Shown piece by piece: positions 27,803-36,749 of a stretch of 64,000 nucleotides of DNA. Source of the DNA: Bacteroidota bacterium (GTDB lineage: Bacteria > Bacteroidota > Bacteroidia > Chitinophagales > Chitinophagaceae). A program made the position numbers and the translations under genes. The stretch lies in NCBI GenBank assembly GCA_026391125.1, contig JAPLEO010000061.1:1-64000 (forward strand), written 5' to 3'. The stretch's first letter is position 1. The number at the start of each line of letters is the position of its first letter. The notes below the pieces were generated by a model. That model saw only the letters and a list, made by a program, of their open reading frames with translations. It was not told the origin of the DNA and did no database searches.

Positions 27803-29440
27803 TTGAATAGAAAAGACTTTCTCCGAAACACAGCATTTGGCGCGGGAGCATTTATGATTCCACGTTCCATGTTGCATGCTACTCCAATTGAAATTCAAGC
27901 CGCATTGAATGGAGGCATGGATGTTGCCACTAAGAAAATCCTGGCAGATGTAGCTCTTGCTGCGGCAAAGGCCAAAGGCGCTACTTATACAGATGTAAGA
28001 ATTGGCCGTTACCTGAATCAATTTGTAGTTACAAGAGAAACAAGGGTTCAAAACGTGGCTAATACCGAATCTTTTGGAGTAGGTATTCGCGTAATCGCCA
28101 ATGGTAGCTGGGGGTTCGCATCAAGTAATAATGTAACAAAAGAAGGTGTAGCAAAAACGGCTGAAAGGGCTGTGGCAGTTGCTAAAGCCAATGCGAAAAT
28201 TTTAGATGCTCCTGTACAATTAGCACCACAAAAGGGTTACGGAGAAGTCAGTTGGAAAACGCCCATTGAAAAAAATGCTTTTGAAGTTCCAGTGAAAGAA
28301 AAAGTAGAACTGCTACTTGCTGCAAATGCAGTGGCTATGAAAGGTGGCGTAAATTTTGTAAACTCAGCAATTCTGGCTGTAAATGAACAAAAGTATTTTG
28401 CCAGCAGCGATGGTTCTTATATAGATCAAGACATTCACAGAATGTTCCCAAATTTTAATCTTACAAAAATTGATGTAGCAACTGGAAAGTTTGAATCAAT
28501 CAAATCGCTTAGCTCTCCTGTTGGAATGGGATATGAATACCTTAATGCTGATCCTTCAGAAAAATTGGGTGGTGTTGTAACACGCTATAAAAATCGTTAC
28601 GACATGATGGAAGACATTGCCAATGCAACAGAAGGTGTAAAGCAGAAGATCAAGGCAAAATCAGTAGAACCTGGTAAATACGATTTGATTTTAGATCCAT
28701 CACATTTAATGTTAACCATACATGAATCTGTTGCGCATCCTACAGAATTAGATCGCGTTTTGGGCTATGAGGCAAACTATGCAGGAACTAGTTTCTTATC
28801 GCTCGAAAAACTACATTCTAATAAATTCAATTTCGGAAGTAAGTTGGTGAATATTGTTGCCGACAAATTGCAATATGGTTCTTTGGGCGCAGTGGGTTAT
28901 GATGATGAAGGAGTTGGAACTAAGAAATGGGATATCATTAAAGATGGTATCCTGGTTAACTTCCAAGCCATTCGTGATCAGGCACATATGTTGGGAATGA
29001 AAGAAAGTCATGGTTGTTGCTATGCGCAGAGTTGGAATGATGTACAGTTCCAAAGAATGCCAAACGTTTCATTACAGCCAGGTAAAGAGAAGCTGAGTGT
29101 AGATGACATGATCAAGAATGTGGAGAAAGGAATTTATATCATTGGTGATGGTTCTTTCTCAATTGATCAACAACGCTATAATTTCCAGTTTGGCGGACAA
29201 AGTTTCTACGAAGTTAAAAACGGAAAGATTGTTGGTATGTTGAAAGACGTGGCCTATCAATCCAATACCCAGGAATTCTGGAATAGTTGTGCTGCCATTG
29301 CTGATGAATCTGACTACCGTATGGGTGGTGCATTTAATGATGGTAAAGGACAGCCCGGTCAATCAAACGCAGTGTCGCATGGTAGTTCCACCACTCGTTT
29401 CAATGGCGTTAACGTAATTAATACTGCAAGAAAAATCTAA
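27803..29440 (+). CDS. Tat-exported TldD-family metallopeptidase, copy 2
   Basis: 545 residues, TTG start at 27803 (NRKDFLRNTAFGAGAFM, Tat-type), 35 bp after TldE copy 1 with no terminator between. The zinc motif is HESVAH (His307, Ala311, His312), where the other two copies and the family have Gly instead of Ala. The C-terminal motif is again DGKGQPGQ (Asp513) instead of CGKGQPGQ, with Cys496 upstream. It is clearly homologous to copy 1 along its whole length, probably by tandem duplication of the TldD-TldE pair. Confidence 0.9.
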   Translation: MNRKDFLRNTAFGAGAFMIPRSMLHATPIEIQAALNGGMDVATKKILADVALAAAKAKGATYTDVRIGRYLNQFVVTRETRVQNVANTESFGVGIRVIANGSWGFASSNNVTKEGVAKTAERAVAVAKANAKILDAPVQLAPQKGYGEVSWKTPIEKNAFEVPVKEKVELLLAANAVAMKGGVNFVNSAILAVNEQKYFASSDGSYIDQDIHRMFPNFNLTKIDVATGKFESIKSLSSPVGMGYEYLNADPSEKLGGVVTRYKNRYDMMEDIANATEGVKQKIKAKSVEPGKYDLILDPSHLMLTIHESVAHPTELDRVLGYEANYAGTSFLSLEKLHSNKFNFGSKLVNIVADKLQYGSLGAVGYDDEGVGTKKWDIIKDGILVNFQAIRDQAHMLGMKESHGCCYAQSWNDVQFQRMPNVSLQPGKEKLSVDDMIKNVEKGIYIIGDGSFSIDQQRYNFQFGGQSFYEVKNGKIVGMLKDVAYQSNTQEFWNSCAAIADESDYRMGGAFNDGKGQPGQSNAVSHGSSTTRFNGVNVINTARKI

Positions 29441-29447
29441 AACTATT

Positions 29448-30782
29448 ATGGCATTACTCAATAAAGAAGACGCAAAAGCATTACTTCAAAAAGTATTGGC
29501 TTATTCAACGGCCGACGAATGCGAAGTATCATTAACTGGTGTAGAAGGTGGCAATATTCGCTATGCACGAAATTCAGTTTCTACTGCAGGTGATACAAGC
29601 ACCCTTTCACTGGCTGTTCGATCTGTATATGGCAAAAAAGCAGCATTTGCAACTATCAATGAATTCGATGATGTGTCATTGAAGAAAGTGGTAAAACGTT
29701 CTGAAGAATTGGCGCAACTAGCACCAGAAAATCCTGAATACATGCCCATGCGTGGTGCAATTGAATACAAAGAATCAAAAACTTATGTAGCATCAACTGC
29801 AGCAATCACGCCCGATTCAAGAGCAGAAGCGGTAGCCAAAAGCATTAAAGTAACCAAAGAAAATAAGTTGGAGGCTGCAGGTTTTATTGAAAATAAAAAC
29901 ACATTTTCTGCTGTTTTGAATTCGAAAGGATTCTTCGGGTATAACAAATCAACTGATGTGATTTTTTCGGTTACAACCAGAAATCAGGAAGGCACAGGTT
30001 CTGGATATGCTGCCCGTGGATTTAACGATGTAAACAAATTGGATACAGTTGCTGCAACAAGAATTGCAGCACAAAAAGCAAATGGTTCTGCCAATGCGAA
30101 AGCTATTGAGCCAGGAAAATACACAGTGATTTTAGAGCCAGTTGCTGCAACCTATATGTTGGAAAATATGTTTCGCGGTCTCGACGCAAGAAGCGCCGAT
30201 GAAGGCAGAAGCTTTATGAGCAAACCAGGTGGTGGCAATAGAATGGGAGAACAATTGATGGATGAAAAAGTAAATATTTATTCAGATCCATTCCATCCCG
30301 ACTTGCCAGATAATACTTGGAACAGCGAAGGCTTTGCTTTAGATCGCGTGAATTGGATCGAGAAAGGGATGGTGAAAAATTTGAGCTATTCGCAATTTTG
30401 GGCACAAAAGAAAAATGTAGCTGCTGGTCCGTTTGCAAGTAATATTATCATGGATGGCGGTACAGCAACTTTGGAAGAACTGATCAAAGGAACTGAAAGA
30501 GGAATCTTGGTTTCAAAACTTTGGTATATCCGTTTGGTTGACGCACAATCCTTACTGTTAACAGGTTTGACACGTGATGGAACTTTTTATATCGAGAACG
30601 GACAGATCAAATATCCGATCAAAAATATGCGATTCAATGAAAGTCCAGTGATCATGTTAAACAATGTTGATGCATTGGGTAAGGTGGAAAGAAGTATCAG
30701 TGTAGAATCGAATAGGAGTTATTTAATTCCTCCGATGCGGATTCGTGATTTCACATTTACATCTTTATCTGACGCTGTTTAA
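29448..30782 (+). CDS. TldE/PmbA-family partner, copy 2
   Basis: 444 residues, the same length as copy 1 (26433-27767). It has ADECEVSLTGVEGGNIRYAR, YIENGQIKYPIKNMRFNESP and PPMRIRDFTFTSLSDAV. It carries no zinc motif and no signal peptide. It starts 7 bp after TldD copy 2 and is closed by a strong terminator at 30792, so the long operon probably ends here. Confidence 0.9.
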   Translation: MALLNKEDAKALLQKVLAYSTADECEVSLTGVEGGNIRYARNSVSTAGDTSTLSLAVRSVYGKKAAFATINEFDDVSLKKVVKRSEELAQLAPENPEYMPMRGAIEYKESKTYVASTAAITPDSRAEAVAKSIKVTKENKLEAAGFIENKNTFSAVLNSKGFFGYNKSTDVIFSVTTRNQEGTGSGYAARGFNDVNKLDTVAATRIAAQKANGSANAKAIEPGKYTVILEPVAATYMLENMFRGLDARSADEGRSFMSKPGGGNRMGEQLMDEKVNIYSDPFHPDLPDNTWNSEGFALDRVNWIEKGMVKNLSYSQFWAQKKNVAAGPFASNIIMDGGTATLEELIKGTERGILVSKLWYIRLVDAQSLLLTGLTRDGTFYIENGQIKYPIKNMRFNESPVIMLNNVDALGKVERSISVESNRSYLIPPMRIRDFTFTSLSDAV

Positions 30783-30791
30783 TAAAATTAG

Positions 30792-30818
30792 AAAAGACCT
30801 TTCGGGGTCTTTTTTATG
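30792..30818 (+). terminator. Intrinsic terminator after TldE copy 2
   Basis: AAAAGACC (30792-30799) pairs with GGTCTTTT (30806-30813), followed by further Ts. It separates the first two TldD-TldE pairs from TldD copy 3. Confidence 0.85.
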
Positions 30819-30852
30819 TTTTTAAAATTGACCATTCAAAAAAATTATTGCC

Positions 30853-32475
30853 TTGAAAAGGAGAGATTTTTTATACCTAGGTGGAATTACTGCAGGTGCA
30901 GGATTATTAAAGCCAGCAAGATTATTTGCGGCAGAAGAATTTTTAATGCCAGCAGACCTGGCTTTAAAAAAACGCTTAGCTGATCTTGCATTGAATGCAG
31001 CTACATCAAAGGGTGCTACTTATGCAGATGTGCGGATTGGAAGGTATTTGAGTCAGTCAGTGAACACCCGCGAAAAACGTGTTCAAAATATTTCCAATAC
31101 AGAAACCTATGGCATGGGAATCCGCGTCATAGCCAATGGTAGCTGGGGCTTTGCATCTACTGATGATTTAACTACGGATGCAATTGCAAGAACGGCTGAC
31201 CTTGCTGTTCAGATCGCGAAGTTCAATGCGAAACTGTTGGAAGAGCAAGTACAATTAGCACCACAAAAAGGGTATGGAAATGTGAGTTGGAAAGCGCCCA
31301 TCCTGAAAAATGCATTTGAAGTATCACTCAAAGAAAAAGTAGATCTGCTTTTACACGTGAATGATATTGCATTGCAAAATGGGGCCAATTTTATTAGCTC
31401 TTCGATCTCTTGTGTTAATGAACAAAAATATTTTGCATCTACTGAAGGTTCTTATATTGATCAGGATGTGCATCGCATTTGGCCAACATTTACGGTTACA
31501 AAAATTGATGCGGCAAGCGGAAAATTTCAAACCAGAAATGCGTTGAGTGCCCCTATGGGAATGGGTTATGAATATTTAATTCCTGATAAGAAGGAAGAGC
31601 TAGACGGTATTTTTACACTGTATAAAAAACGCTATGATATTCTAGAAGATGTTCGTTTGGCAACTAAGCAGGTAGCTGAAAAATTAAGTGCTAAACCAGT
31701 GGAGCCAGGAAAATATGATTTGATCTTAGATCCTTCGAATTTGTTTTTAACCATTCATGAATCTGTTGGGCATCCAACTGAATTAGATCGAGTATTAGGA
31801 TATGAAGCAAATTATGCAGGTACGAGTTTCTTAACATTAGACAAATGGAAATCGGGCAATTTTAAATTTGGTTCTGATCTGGTAAATTTTGTGGGCGATA
31901 AAACACAAGCCGGATCACTTGGGGCTGTAGGTTATGATGATGAAGGCGTACAATGTGGCAAATGGGACATTATTAAAGATGGTGTACTGGTAAGCTATCA
32001 AGCAACACGCGATCAGGCGCATATCCTCGGTTTAAAGGCATCACAGGGTTGTTCTTATGCTGATAGTTGGAAAAGTTTTCAATTTCAACGTATGCCAAAT
32101 GTGAGTTTGCAGCCGGGCAAGTCTGCATTGAAAGTTGCTGATATGATCAAGAATACCGAGAAAGGGATTTATATGTTTGGTAGAAATTCCTATAGCATCG
32201 ATCAACAGCGTTATAATTTTCAATTCAGTGCACAGTTAGCTTTTGAAATTAAAAACGGACAAATCGTAGGTCTCTTAAAAGATGCAGCCTATCAAGCAAA
32301 TACCCAGGAATTCTGGAATAGTTGTGTAGCGATAGCTGATGAATCTGATTATCGTTATGGCGGTACTTTTTCTGATGGTAAGGGGCAGCCTGGTCAGGTT
32401 AGTGCTGTATCACACGGATGTGCTACTTCCAAATTCAAAGGCGTCAACGTTATAAATACGGGAAGAAAATTATAG
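30853..32475 (+). CDS. Tat-exported TldD-family metallopeptidase, copy 3 (no TldE partner)
   Basis: 540 residues, TTG start at 30853. The signal MKRRDFLYLGGITAGAGLL has a true twin arginine (RRDFL), the best Tat motif of the three. The zinc motif is HESVGH (His302, His307). The C-terminal motif is DGKGQPGQ (Asp508), with Cys491 upstream. It lies after the terminator at 30792 and no TldE follows, so it may act alone, pair with either TldE encoded upstream, or have diverged in role. Confidence 0.88.
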   Translation: MKRRDFLYLGGITAGAGLLKPARLFAAEEFLMPADLALKKRLADLALNAATSKGATYADVRIGRYLSQSVNTREKRVQNISNTETYGMGIRVIANGSWGFASTDDLTTDAIARTADLAVQIAKFNAKLLEEQVQLAPQKGYGNVSWKAPILKNAFEVSLKEKVDLLLHVNDIALQNGANFISSSISCVNEQKYFASTEGSYIDQDVHRIWPTFTVTKIDAASGKFQTRNALSAPMGMGYEYLIPDKKEELDGIFTLYKKRYDILEDVRLATKQVAEKLSAKPVEPGKYDLILDPSNLFLTIHESVGHPTELDRVLGYEANYAGTSFLTLDKWKSGNFKFGSDLVNFVGDKTQAGSLGAVGYDDEGVQCGKWDIIKDGVLVSYQATRDQAHILGLKASQGCSYADSWKSFQFQRMPNVSLQPGKSALKVADMIKNTEKGIYMFGRNSYSIDQQRYNFQFSAQLAFEIKNGQIVGLLKDAAYQANTQEFWNSCVAIADESDYRYGGTFSDGKGQPGQVSAVSHGCATSKFKGVNVINTGRKL

Positions 32476-32489
32476 AATCACCCCCTTCA

Positions 32490-32511
32490 AAAACCGTGTA
32501 AACACTGTTTT
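32490..32511. repeat. Imperfect 10-bp inverted repeat
   Basis: AAAACCGTGT (32490-32499) and ACACTGTTTT (32502-32511) are inverted complements with one mismatch. It may terminate or regulate transcription between TldD copy 3 and the papain-like gene. Confidence 0.4.
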
Positions 32512-32531
32512 AAAAACTTGTTTCAACTTTT

Positions 32532-32569
32532 ATGTTTGTTGATTAGTCATTCACTAATCCAACAAACAT
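32532..32569 (+). promoter_or_regulatory. Long inverted repeat covering a start codon
   Basis: ATGTTTGTTGATTAGT (32532-32547) and ACTAATCCAACAAACAT (32553-32569) are complementary apart from one bulged base, with a 5-base loop. The right arm includes the first two bases of the ATG at 32568. As RNA this would hide the start codon; as DNA it is a possible operator. There is no U-run, so it is not a terminator. Confidence 0.6.
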
Positions 32570-33362
32570 GAAAAAGAAACATTTACCCAAACACGATTAT
32601 TATTTAGGCTGGTTACCAGATTTTCCAGACCATCGCGACCTTTTGTATACGGCTCCCATGGGGGTCATGCGAAATCTTCCTGCAAAAATTGATTTAAGAA
32701 AAAAATGCCCAGCAGTGTACGATCAAGGTGCGCTGGGAAGCTGCACTGCAAATGCGCTTGGTGGAGCATTTCAGTTTGGTCAGAAAAAGCAGGCTATTCC
32801 CAACTTTGTACCGTCTCGACTTTTTATTTATTACAACGAGCGGGTGTTGATCAATACCGTTTTGTCGGATAGTGGTGCATTTATTCGGGATGGCATTAAA
32901 ACGATGAATCGAGAAGGTGTTTGCAATGAAAAAGACTGGCCCTATATCATTCCACAATTCACTACCAAGCCTCCTGCATCACTTTATCAAAAAGCAACTA
33001 CCAATCAGGTATTGAGTTATATGCGTTTGAATAATGCCAATTTAAATCAGTTACAATCCTGTTTGTTTGAAGGTTTTCCATTTGTATTTGGCTTCACGGT
33101 GTTCGAAAGTTTTCGAGCAATTGGCAAAAACGGAAACATGACGATGCCTAAGCCAAACGAAAGCAGGATCGGCGGACATGCAGTGATGGCTGTTGGATAT
33201 GATGATGCTAAACAAGTTTTTATCGTTCGTAATTCGTGGAGTAATACCTGGGGTGATCAGGGCTATTTTTATATGCCTTATGCCTATATAACCGATATCA
33301 ATCGGGCCGATGATTTTTGGACTATTCGGTTAGTGGAAAAAGGACTTTCTCTGAAAAAATAA
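32568..33362 (+). CDS. C1 papain-family cysteine peptidase
   Basis: 264 residues with the short N-terminal motif LPDFPDHRD common to bacterial C1 peptidases. The oxyanion Gln and catalytic Cys are in DQGALGSCTANA (Cys59), the catalytic His in GGHAVMAVGYDD and the Asn in VRNSWSNTWGDQGYFYMPY, so the triad is complete. There is no signal peptide or propeptide, so it is probably cytosolic, unlike the exported TldD proteins upstream. It has its own hairpin-covered start and a terminator after it. Confidence 0.9.
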   Translation: MKKKHLPKHDYYLGWLPDFPDHRDLLYTAPMGVMRNLPAKIDLRKKCPAVYDQGALGSCTANALGGAFQFGQKKQAIPNFVPSRLFIYYNERVLINTVLSDSGAFIRDGIKTMNREGVCNEKDWPYIIPQFTTKPPASLYQKATTNQVLSYMRLNNANLNQLQSCLFEGFPFVFGFTVFESFRAIGKNGNMTMPKPNESRIGGHAVMAVGYDDAKQVFIVRNSWSNTWGDQGYFYMPYAYITDINRADDFWTIRLVEKGLSLKK

Positions 33363-33376
33363 AATTTATAGAAACA

Positions 33377-33405
33377 AAAAAACAGTATGATCAATACTGT
33401 TTTTT
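33377..33405 (+). terminator. Intrinsic terminator after the C1 peptidase gene
   Basis: AAAAAACAGTAT (33377-33388) pairs with ATACTGTTTTTT (33394-33405), loop GATCA. It is symmetric A/T-tailed, so it could work in both directions. Confidence 0.85.
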
Positions 33406-33677
33406 GTTTTCGTAAACCGTAGATGGGGGGATATATAAATTCTTATATTATTATTATTTTCATTATTTAAAATTCCGAAATATGTTTCTTAGGAAGTGGC
33501 ATTAAATCGTCAAAAAATGATACAATAAGACCATATTTTACATTTAAGCTTAAGTCATTGCTTTTATTTGTGGGTTTCAATTAAAAGTCAAGTTGGTACT
33601 ATTAAATTTTCCTATTTTCAGCATACCTATAAAAATTCATCGTTTCGGATTGCCATTAATTTTTCAATATTTGCCAG
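33406..33677. other. Intergenic region upstream of the receiver gene
   Basis: About 270 very AT-rich bases without a gene. The only signal I see is the -7-like AATATTTG at 33666-33673, 4 nt before the receiver start at 33678. No repeats or structured RNA were recognised. Confidence 0.4.
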
Positions 33678-34037
33678 ATGAGTTATAAGATCCTAATTAT
33701 TGAGGACGAGAAAAGGATAAGAGAGTCGATAGTTGAGATACTAGAAATGAACGATTATATCGTTATTGAGGCAGAAAATGGAGAAGTGGGAATTCGAGTT
33801 GCCATTTCGGAATGTCCGGACCTTATATTTTGCGATATGTTGATGCCATTGATTGATGGAATGGGTGTTTTGAGAGCAATTAAATCTTCCATTGTTGCAG
33901 AAACCCCTTTTATTTTTTTAACAGCACTAGCACAGACAGAAGAATTAAACACTGCATTGAGCTTCGGCGCAGATGGTTATATCTTCAAACCTTTCAAATC
34001 GAAAGAACTATTAGATGCCATTAAAAAATGGCTTTAA
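33678..34037 (+). CDS. Single-domain response regulator (receiver)
   Basis: 119 residues, a CheY-like receiver with no output domain. The acidic pocket is Glu9/Asp10, the phospho-acceptor Asp53 (FCDMLMP), the switch Thr82 (LTALAQ) and Lys104 (FKPF). It is convergent with, and 11 bp from, the PAS histidine kinase gene, which is its likely partner. Output would be through protein-protein contact. Confidence 0.92.
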   Translation: MSYKILIIEDEKRIRESIVEILEMNDYIVIEAENGEVGIRVAISECPDLIFCDMLMPLIDGMGVLRAIKSSIVAETPFIFLTALAQTEELNTALSFGADGYIFKPFKSKELLDAIKKWL

Positions 34038-34048
34038 AAAGCCAATGT

Positions 34049-36628
34049 CTATTCTTTAGTTGATTGGTAGGGTATTGAAATGGTAAAGGATGTTCCTACA
34101 TTTTGAACGCTTTCAAATTTCACGGTTCCTTCATGTAGTTCAATAAAATAATGCACAAGCACTAGTCCAATTCCTGTTCCCTGTATATTTTGGGTATTTG
34201 ATGCTCTGAAAAATGATTTAAACATTTGTGTTTGTTCTACAGCTGGGATGCCAATACCAAAATCTTTAATATTTATTTCAATACCTGTTGGCAAATATTG
34301 CAAATAGACTTCAGGCGATTTTTTATTGTTTGAATATTTAAATGCATTCGATAATAAATTAGCGAAGATTAAATCCATATAATTTACATCAATCTCTACA
34401 GGAATGGGTTTGCCTGAAATAATTAGTTCAGTAGTTCTTTCATCGTCTTGTAAACCAATTTGTTTTTTAATTACTTCATTCAATAATTTACTGATATCGT
34501 ATTCCTTTTTATTGAGTTTGAACGATTCTGATTCGATTTTTCCTAATAGTAAAATGTCATTGATCAATGTAGAAAGTCGATCAATTTCCTCATCAATAGT
34601 GTGGATATGCTTTTTTGCCTTCCCTAAACTTATTTCGTTATTTTTTTCTAAATATAATGCAGCAAGTTCAGCACTGCTTTTGATGGTTGTCATAGGTGTT
34701 CTGAACTCATGAGAGGCCATGCTTACGAACTTTGATTTGAGTTGGTTCAGATCTCTTTCCTTTTGTAAGGAATTTAGTAACTGTTGTTCTAGAATTTTTC
34801 TTTCGTCTATGATTCTAGAAGATGCATTGATCAATTTTCTACCATAAAAATCGTCATAGAACATTTTGGCATTAGTTTCAATCCAATGGTAACCGCCTGA
34901 TTTATTTTTAAATCGGTAAGATGTATAGGAGATTAAATTTTTAGCAGCATTTTGTTCTTCTGAAAAGTTAACAATTGAATCCAACTCTTCTGGATGAAAA
35001 TATTCCTTAACATTGGTTTGGGTCAATTCATCTAACTGATAACCTAATAGTGTAGAAAAAGAAGGAGAAACATAAAGAAAAGTTCCATCTGTTTCTAAAA
35101 GGCAAATAAGGTCATTCACATTCTTTGATAAGAGTTCGTATCGATAACTATTCTCTTTTTCTAAAGTAATATCTTTTAAGGTTCCTGTGGTACCCATGAT
35201 ATTGTCTGACTTGTCTAAAAGAAGGGTTGCATATACCCTGATCCATTTTATTTTTCCGGATTTGGTGATATACCTGATTTCGTGGGTGCAGTAAGATTTT
35301 TCTCTATTAATTAATGGTGTAAAAAGGATCTGGTTTCTTTCAACATCATCCGGGTGTAAGTAATTGAAAAATAAAGTGCCAACTGATTCATCAATCTTGA
35401 ATTCCATGATGTTTTCCCAGGCATTATTGAGATAGCTCCAATAGCCTTCCTGATCAGTTTGAAATACAATATCTGTTACATGGTCTACCACATATTTATA
35501 CTTCTCCTCGCTTTCAATAAGTTTCTTTTTCGATTCGTTCAGTGTTGTGATGTCTTTATTAACTGCGGTTAATCCACAGATCTCGTGGTTGGTATTATAG
35601 TTAGGTGTAATTTTTAAATGGATGATCTGGTCTCCCAGGTATAGAATGGTGTCGATATTATCTCCTTCTAATACTTTAGAATACCAGTTTCTGAGATTGA
35701 TACTAACAATCGAATCGCCATGGATAAAATCTGTTTTTTGTCCAACAATGGGATATCTATTTAAAAAATCATGGTAGTGTTTGCCATATGCCTCGTTAAA
35801 AGAAATGAATTTTAAATCTTTGTCCAGAATATAGATCAATTCCATTGACGCGTTGACCTTATTTTCTAGAGCGCTACTCAGGTAAGAGGCTGTATTTAAT
35901 AGATTCCTTTCTGAAGATTTGTTGAATTGAAAAACGGAAACCCCTTCCACATTGTTCTTCATAATAATTGGAGAAAGGGCTAATTCATATTCACCATCTC
36001 CGCTTGGAAGACGGGTCGTGAAAAAGCCATTATTCATGCAATAATTATATGACTTTGTATACTCTTTTACAACTTCCGGTGAAATTTTCGAATGAAAAAT
36101 ACTATCTCCAATTTTATAAATTATTTCATTCTTTTCCCAAACCCATTTGTCGAATAATTTATTTTTTGCTACAATCCTAAAATCACGATCAATGGCATAA
36201 AAAATGAGTCCGATATTATCGAGTAATAATTCTGAATAAGTTGTATTAATGTCCAAAACCTTTTTATTACTATCGTCTTTTGTTAAAGACCTTAGATTTC
36301 CAACAATAGAAAACAACTTATTGTCTTCGCGGACAACAGTTCCAGTGTTTATAATGGATAAGTAACTGCCATCAGATTTCATGAATCTAACTGTTACTTT
36401 AAATTCCGTTATTTCATAGAGACGCGTTAAGAAATCATTCAAAATAACCTGGTCCTCTGGATGTAATAATGAAACCCAAAAACCAGGTTTATAATAATTA
36501 TCGATAGGGTGCCCCAATAATTGTTCAATGGAAGGAGATATATATTCAATTGAACCTTCGAAATTTCCAATATAAATCACAGTATGTTTAATAGCATTGA
36601 GTGATTTTATAACTGTTAGTTCCTGCAT
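34049..36628 (-). CDS. Multi-PAS hybrid-less sensor histidine kinase
   Basis: 859 residues. Several PAS/PAC repeats fill the first 600 residues (YISPSIEQLLGHP, RDFRIVAKNKLFD, YKYVVDHVTDIVFQTDQEGY, SYRYELLSKNVNDLICLLET). They are followed by a HisKA domain with the H-box SMASHEFRTPMTTIKSSAEL (near residue 640) and an HATPase domain with N-box NLLSNAFKYS, G1 DFGIGIP and G2 GTGIGLVL. There are no transmembrane helices, so it senses a cytosolic signal such as redox or a small ligand. There is no receiver domain; the adjacent single receiver probably serves it. Confidence 0.92.
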   Translation of the reverse strand: MQELTVIKSLNAIKHTVIYIGNFEGSIEYISPSIEQLLGHPIDNYYKPGFWVSLLHPEDQVILNDFLTRLYEITEFKVTVRFMKSDGSYLSIINTGTVVREDNKLFSIVGNLRSLTKDDSNKKVLDINTTYSELLLDNIGLIFYAIDRDFRIVAKNKLFDKWVWEKNEIIYKIGDSIFHSKISPEVVKEYTKSYNYCMNNGFFTTRLPSGDGEYELALSPIIMKNNVEGVSVFQFNKSSERNLLNTASYLSSALENKVNASMELIYILDKDLKFISFNEAYGKHYHDFLNRYPIVGQKTDFIHGDSIVSINLRNWYSKVLEGDNIDTILYLGDQIIHLKITPNYNTNHEICGLTAVNKDITTLNESKKKLIESEEKYKYVVDHVTDIVFQTDQEGYWSYLNNAWENIMEFKIDESVGTLFFNYLHPDDVERNQILFTPLINREKSYCTHEIRYITKSGKIKWIRVYATLLLDKSDNIMGTTGTLKDITLEKENSYRYELLSKNVNDLICLLETDGTFLYVSPSFSTLLGYQLDELTQTNVKEYFHPEELDSIVNFSEEQNAAKNLISYTSYRFKNKSGGYHWIETNAKMFYDDFYGRKLINASSRIIDERKILEQQLLNSLQKERDLNQLKSKFVSMASHEFRTPMTTIKSSAELAALYLEKNNEISLGKAKKHIHTIDEEIDRLSTLINDILLLGKIESESFKLNKKEYDISKLLNEVIKKQIGLQDDERTTELIISGKPIPVEIDVNYMDLIFANLLSNAFKYSNNKKSPEVYLQYLPTGIEINIKDFGIGIPAVEQTQMFKSFFRASNTQNIQGTGIGLVLVHYFIELHEGTVKFESVQNVGTSFTISIPYQSTKE

Positions 36629-36749
36629 CTGATTTGTTGGGGAGGTAACAAAAATTAATTAAATAACTGATTGCCAATTATTATTACGTAAAACAAGAAT
36701 TTTTTTTTGACTAACCCTATAACATTTTAATCAATCTTTATTTTTAGAA

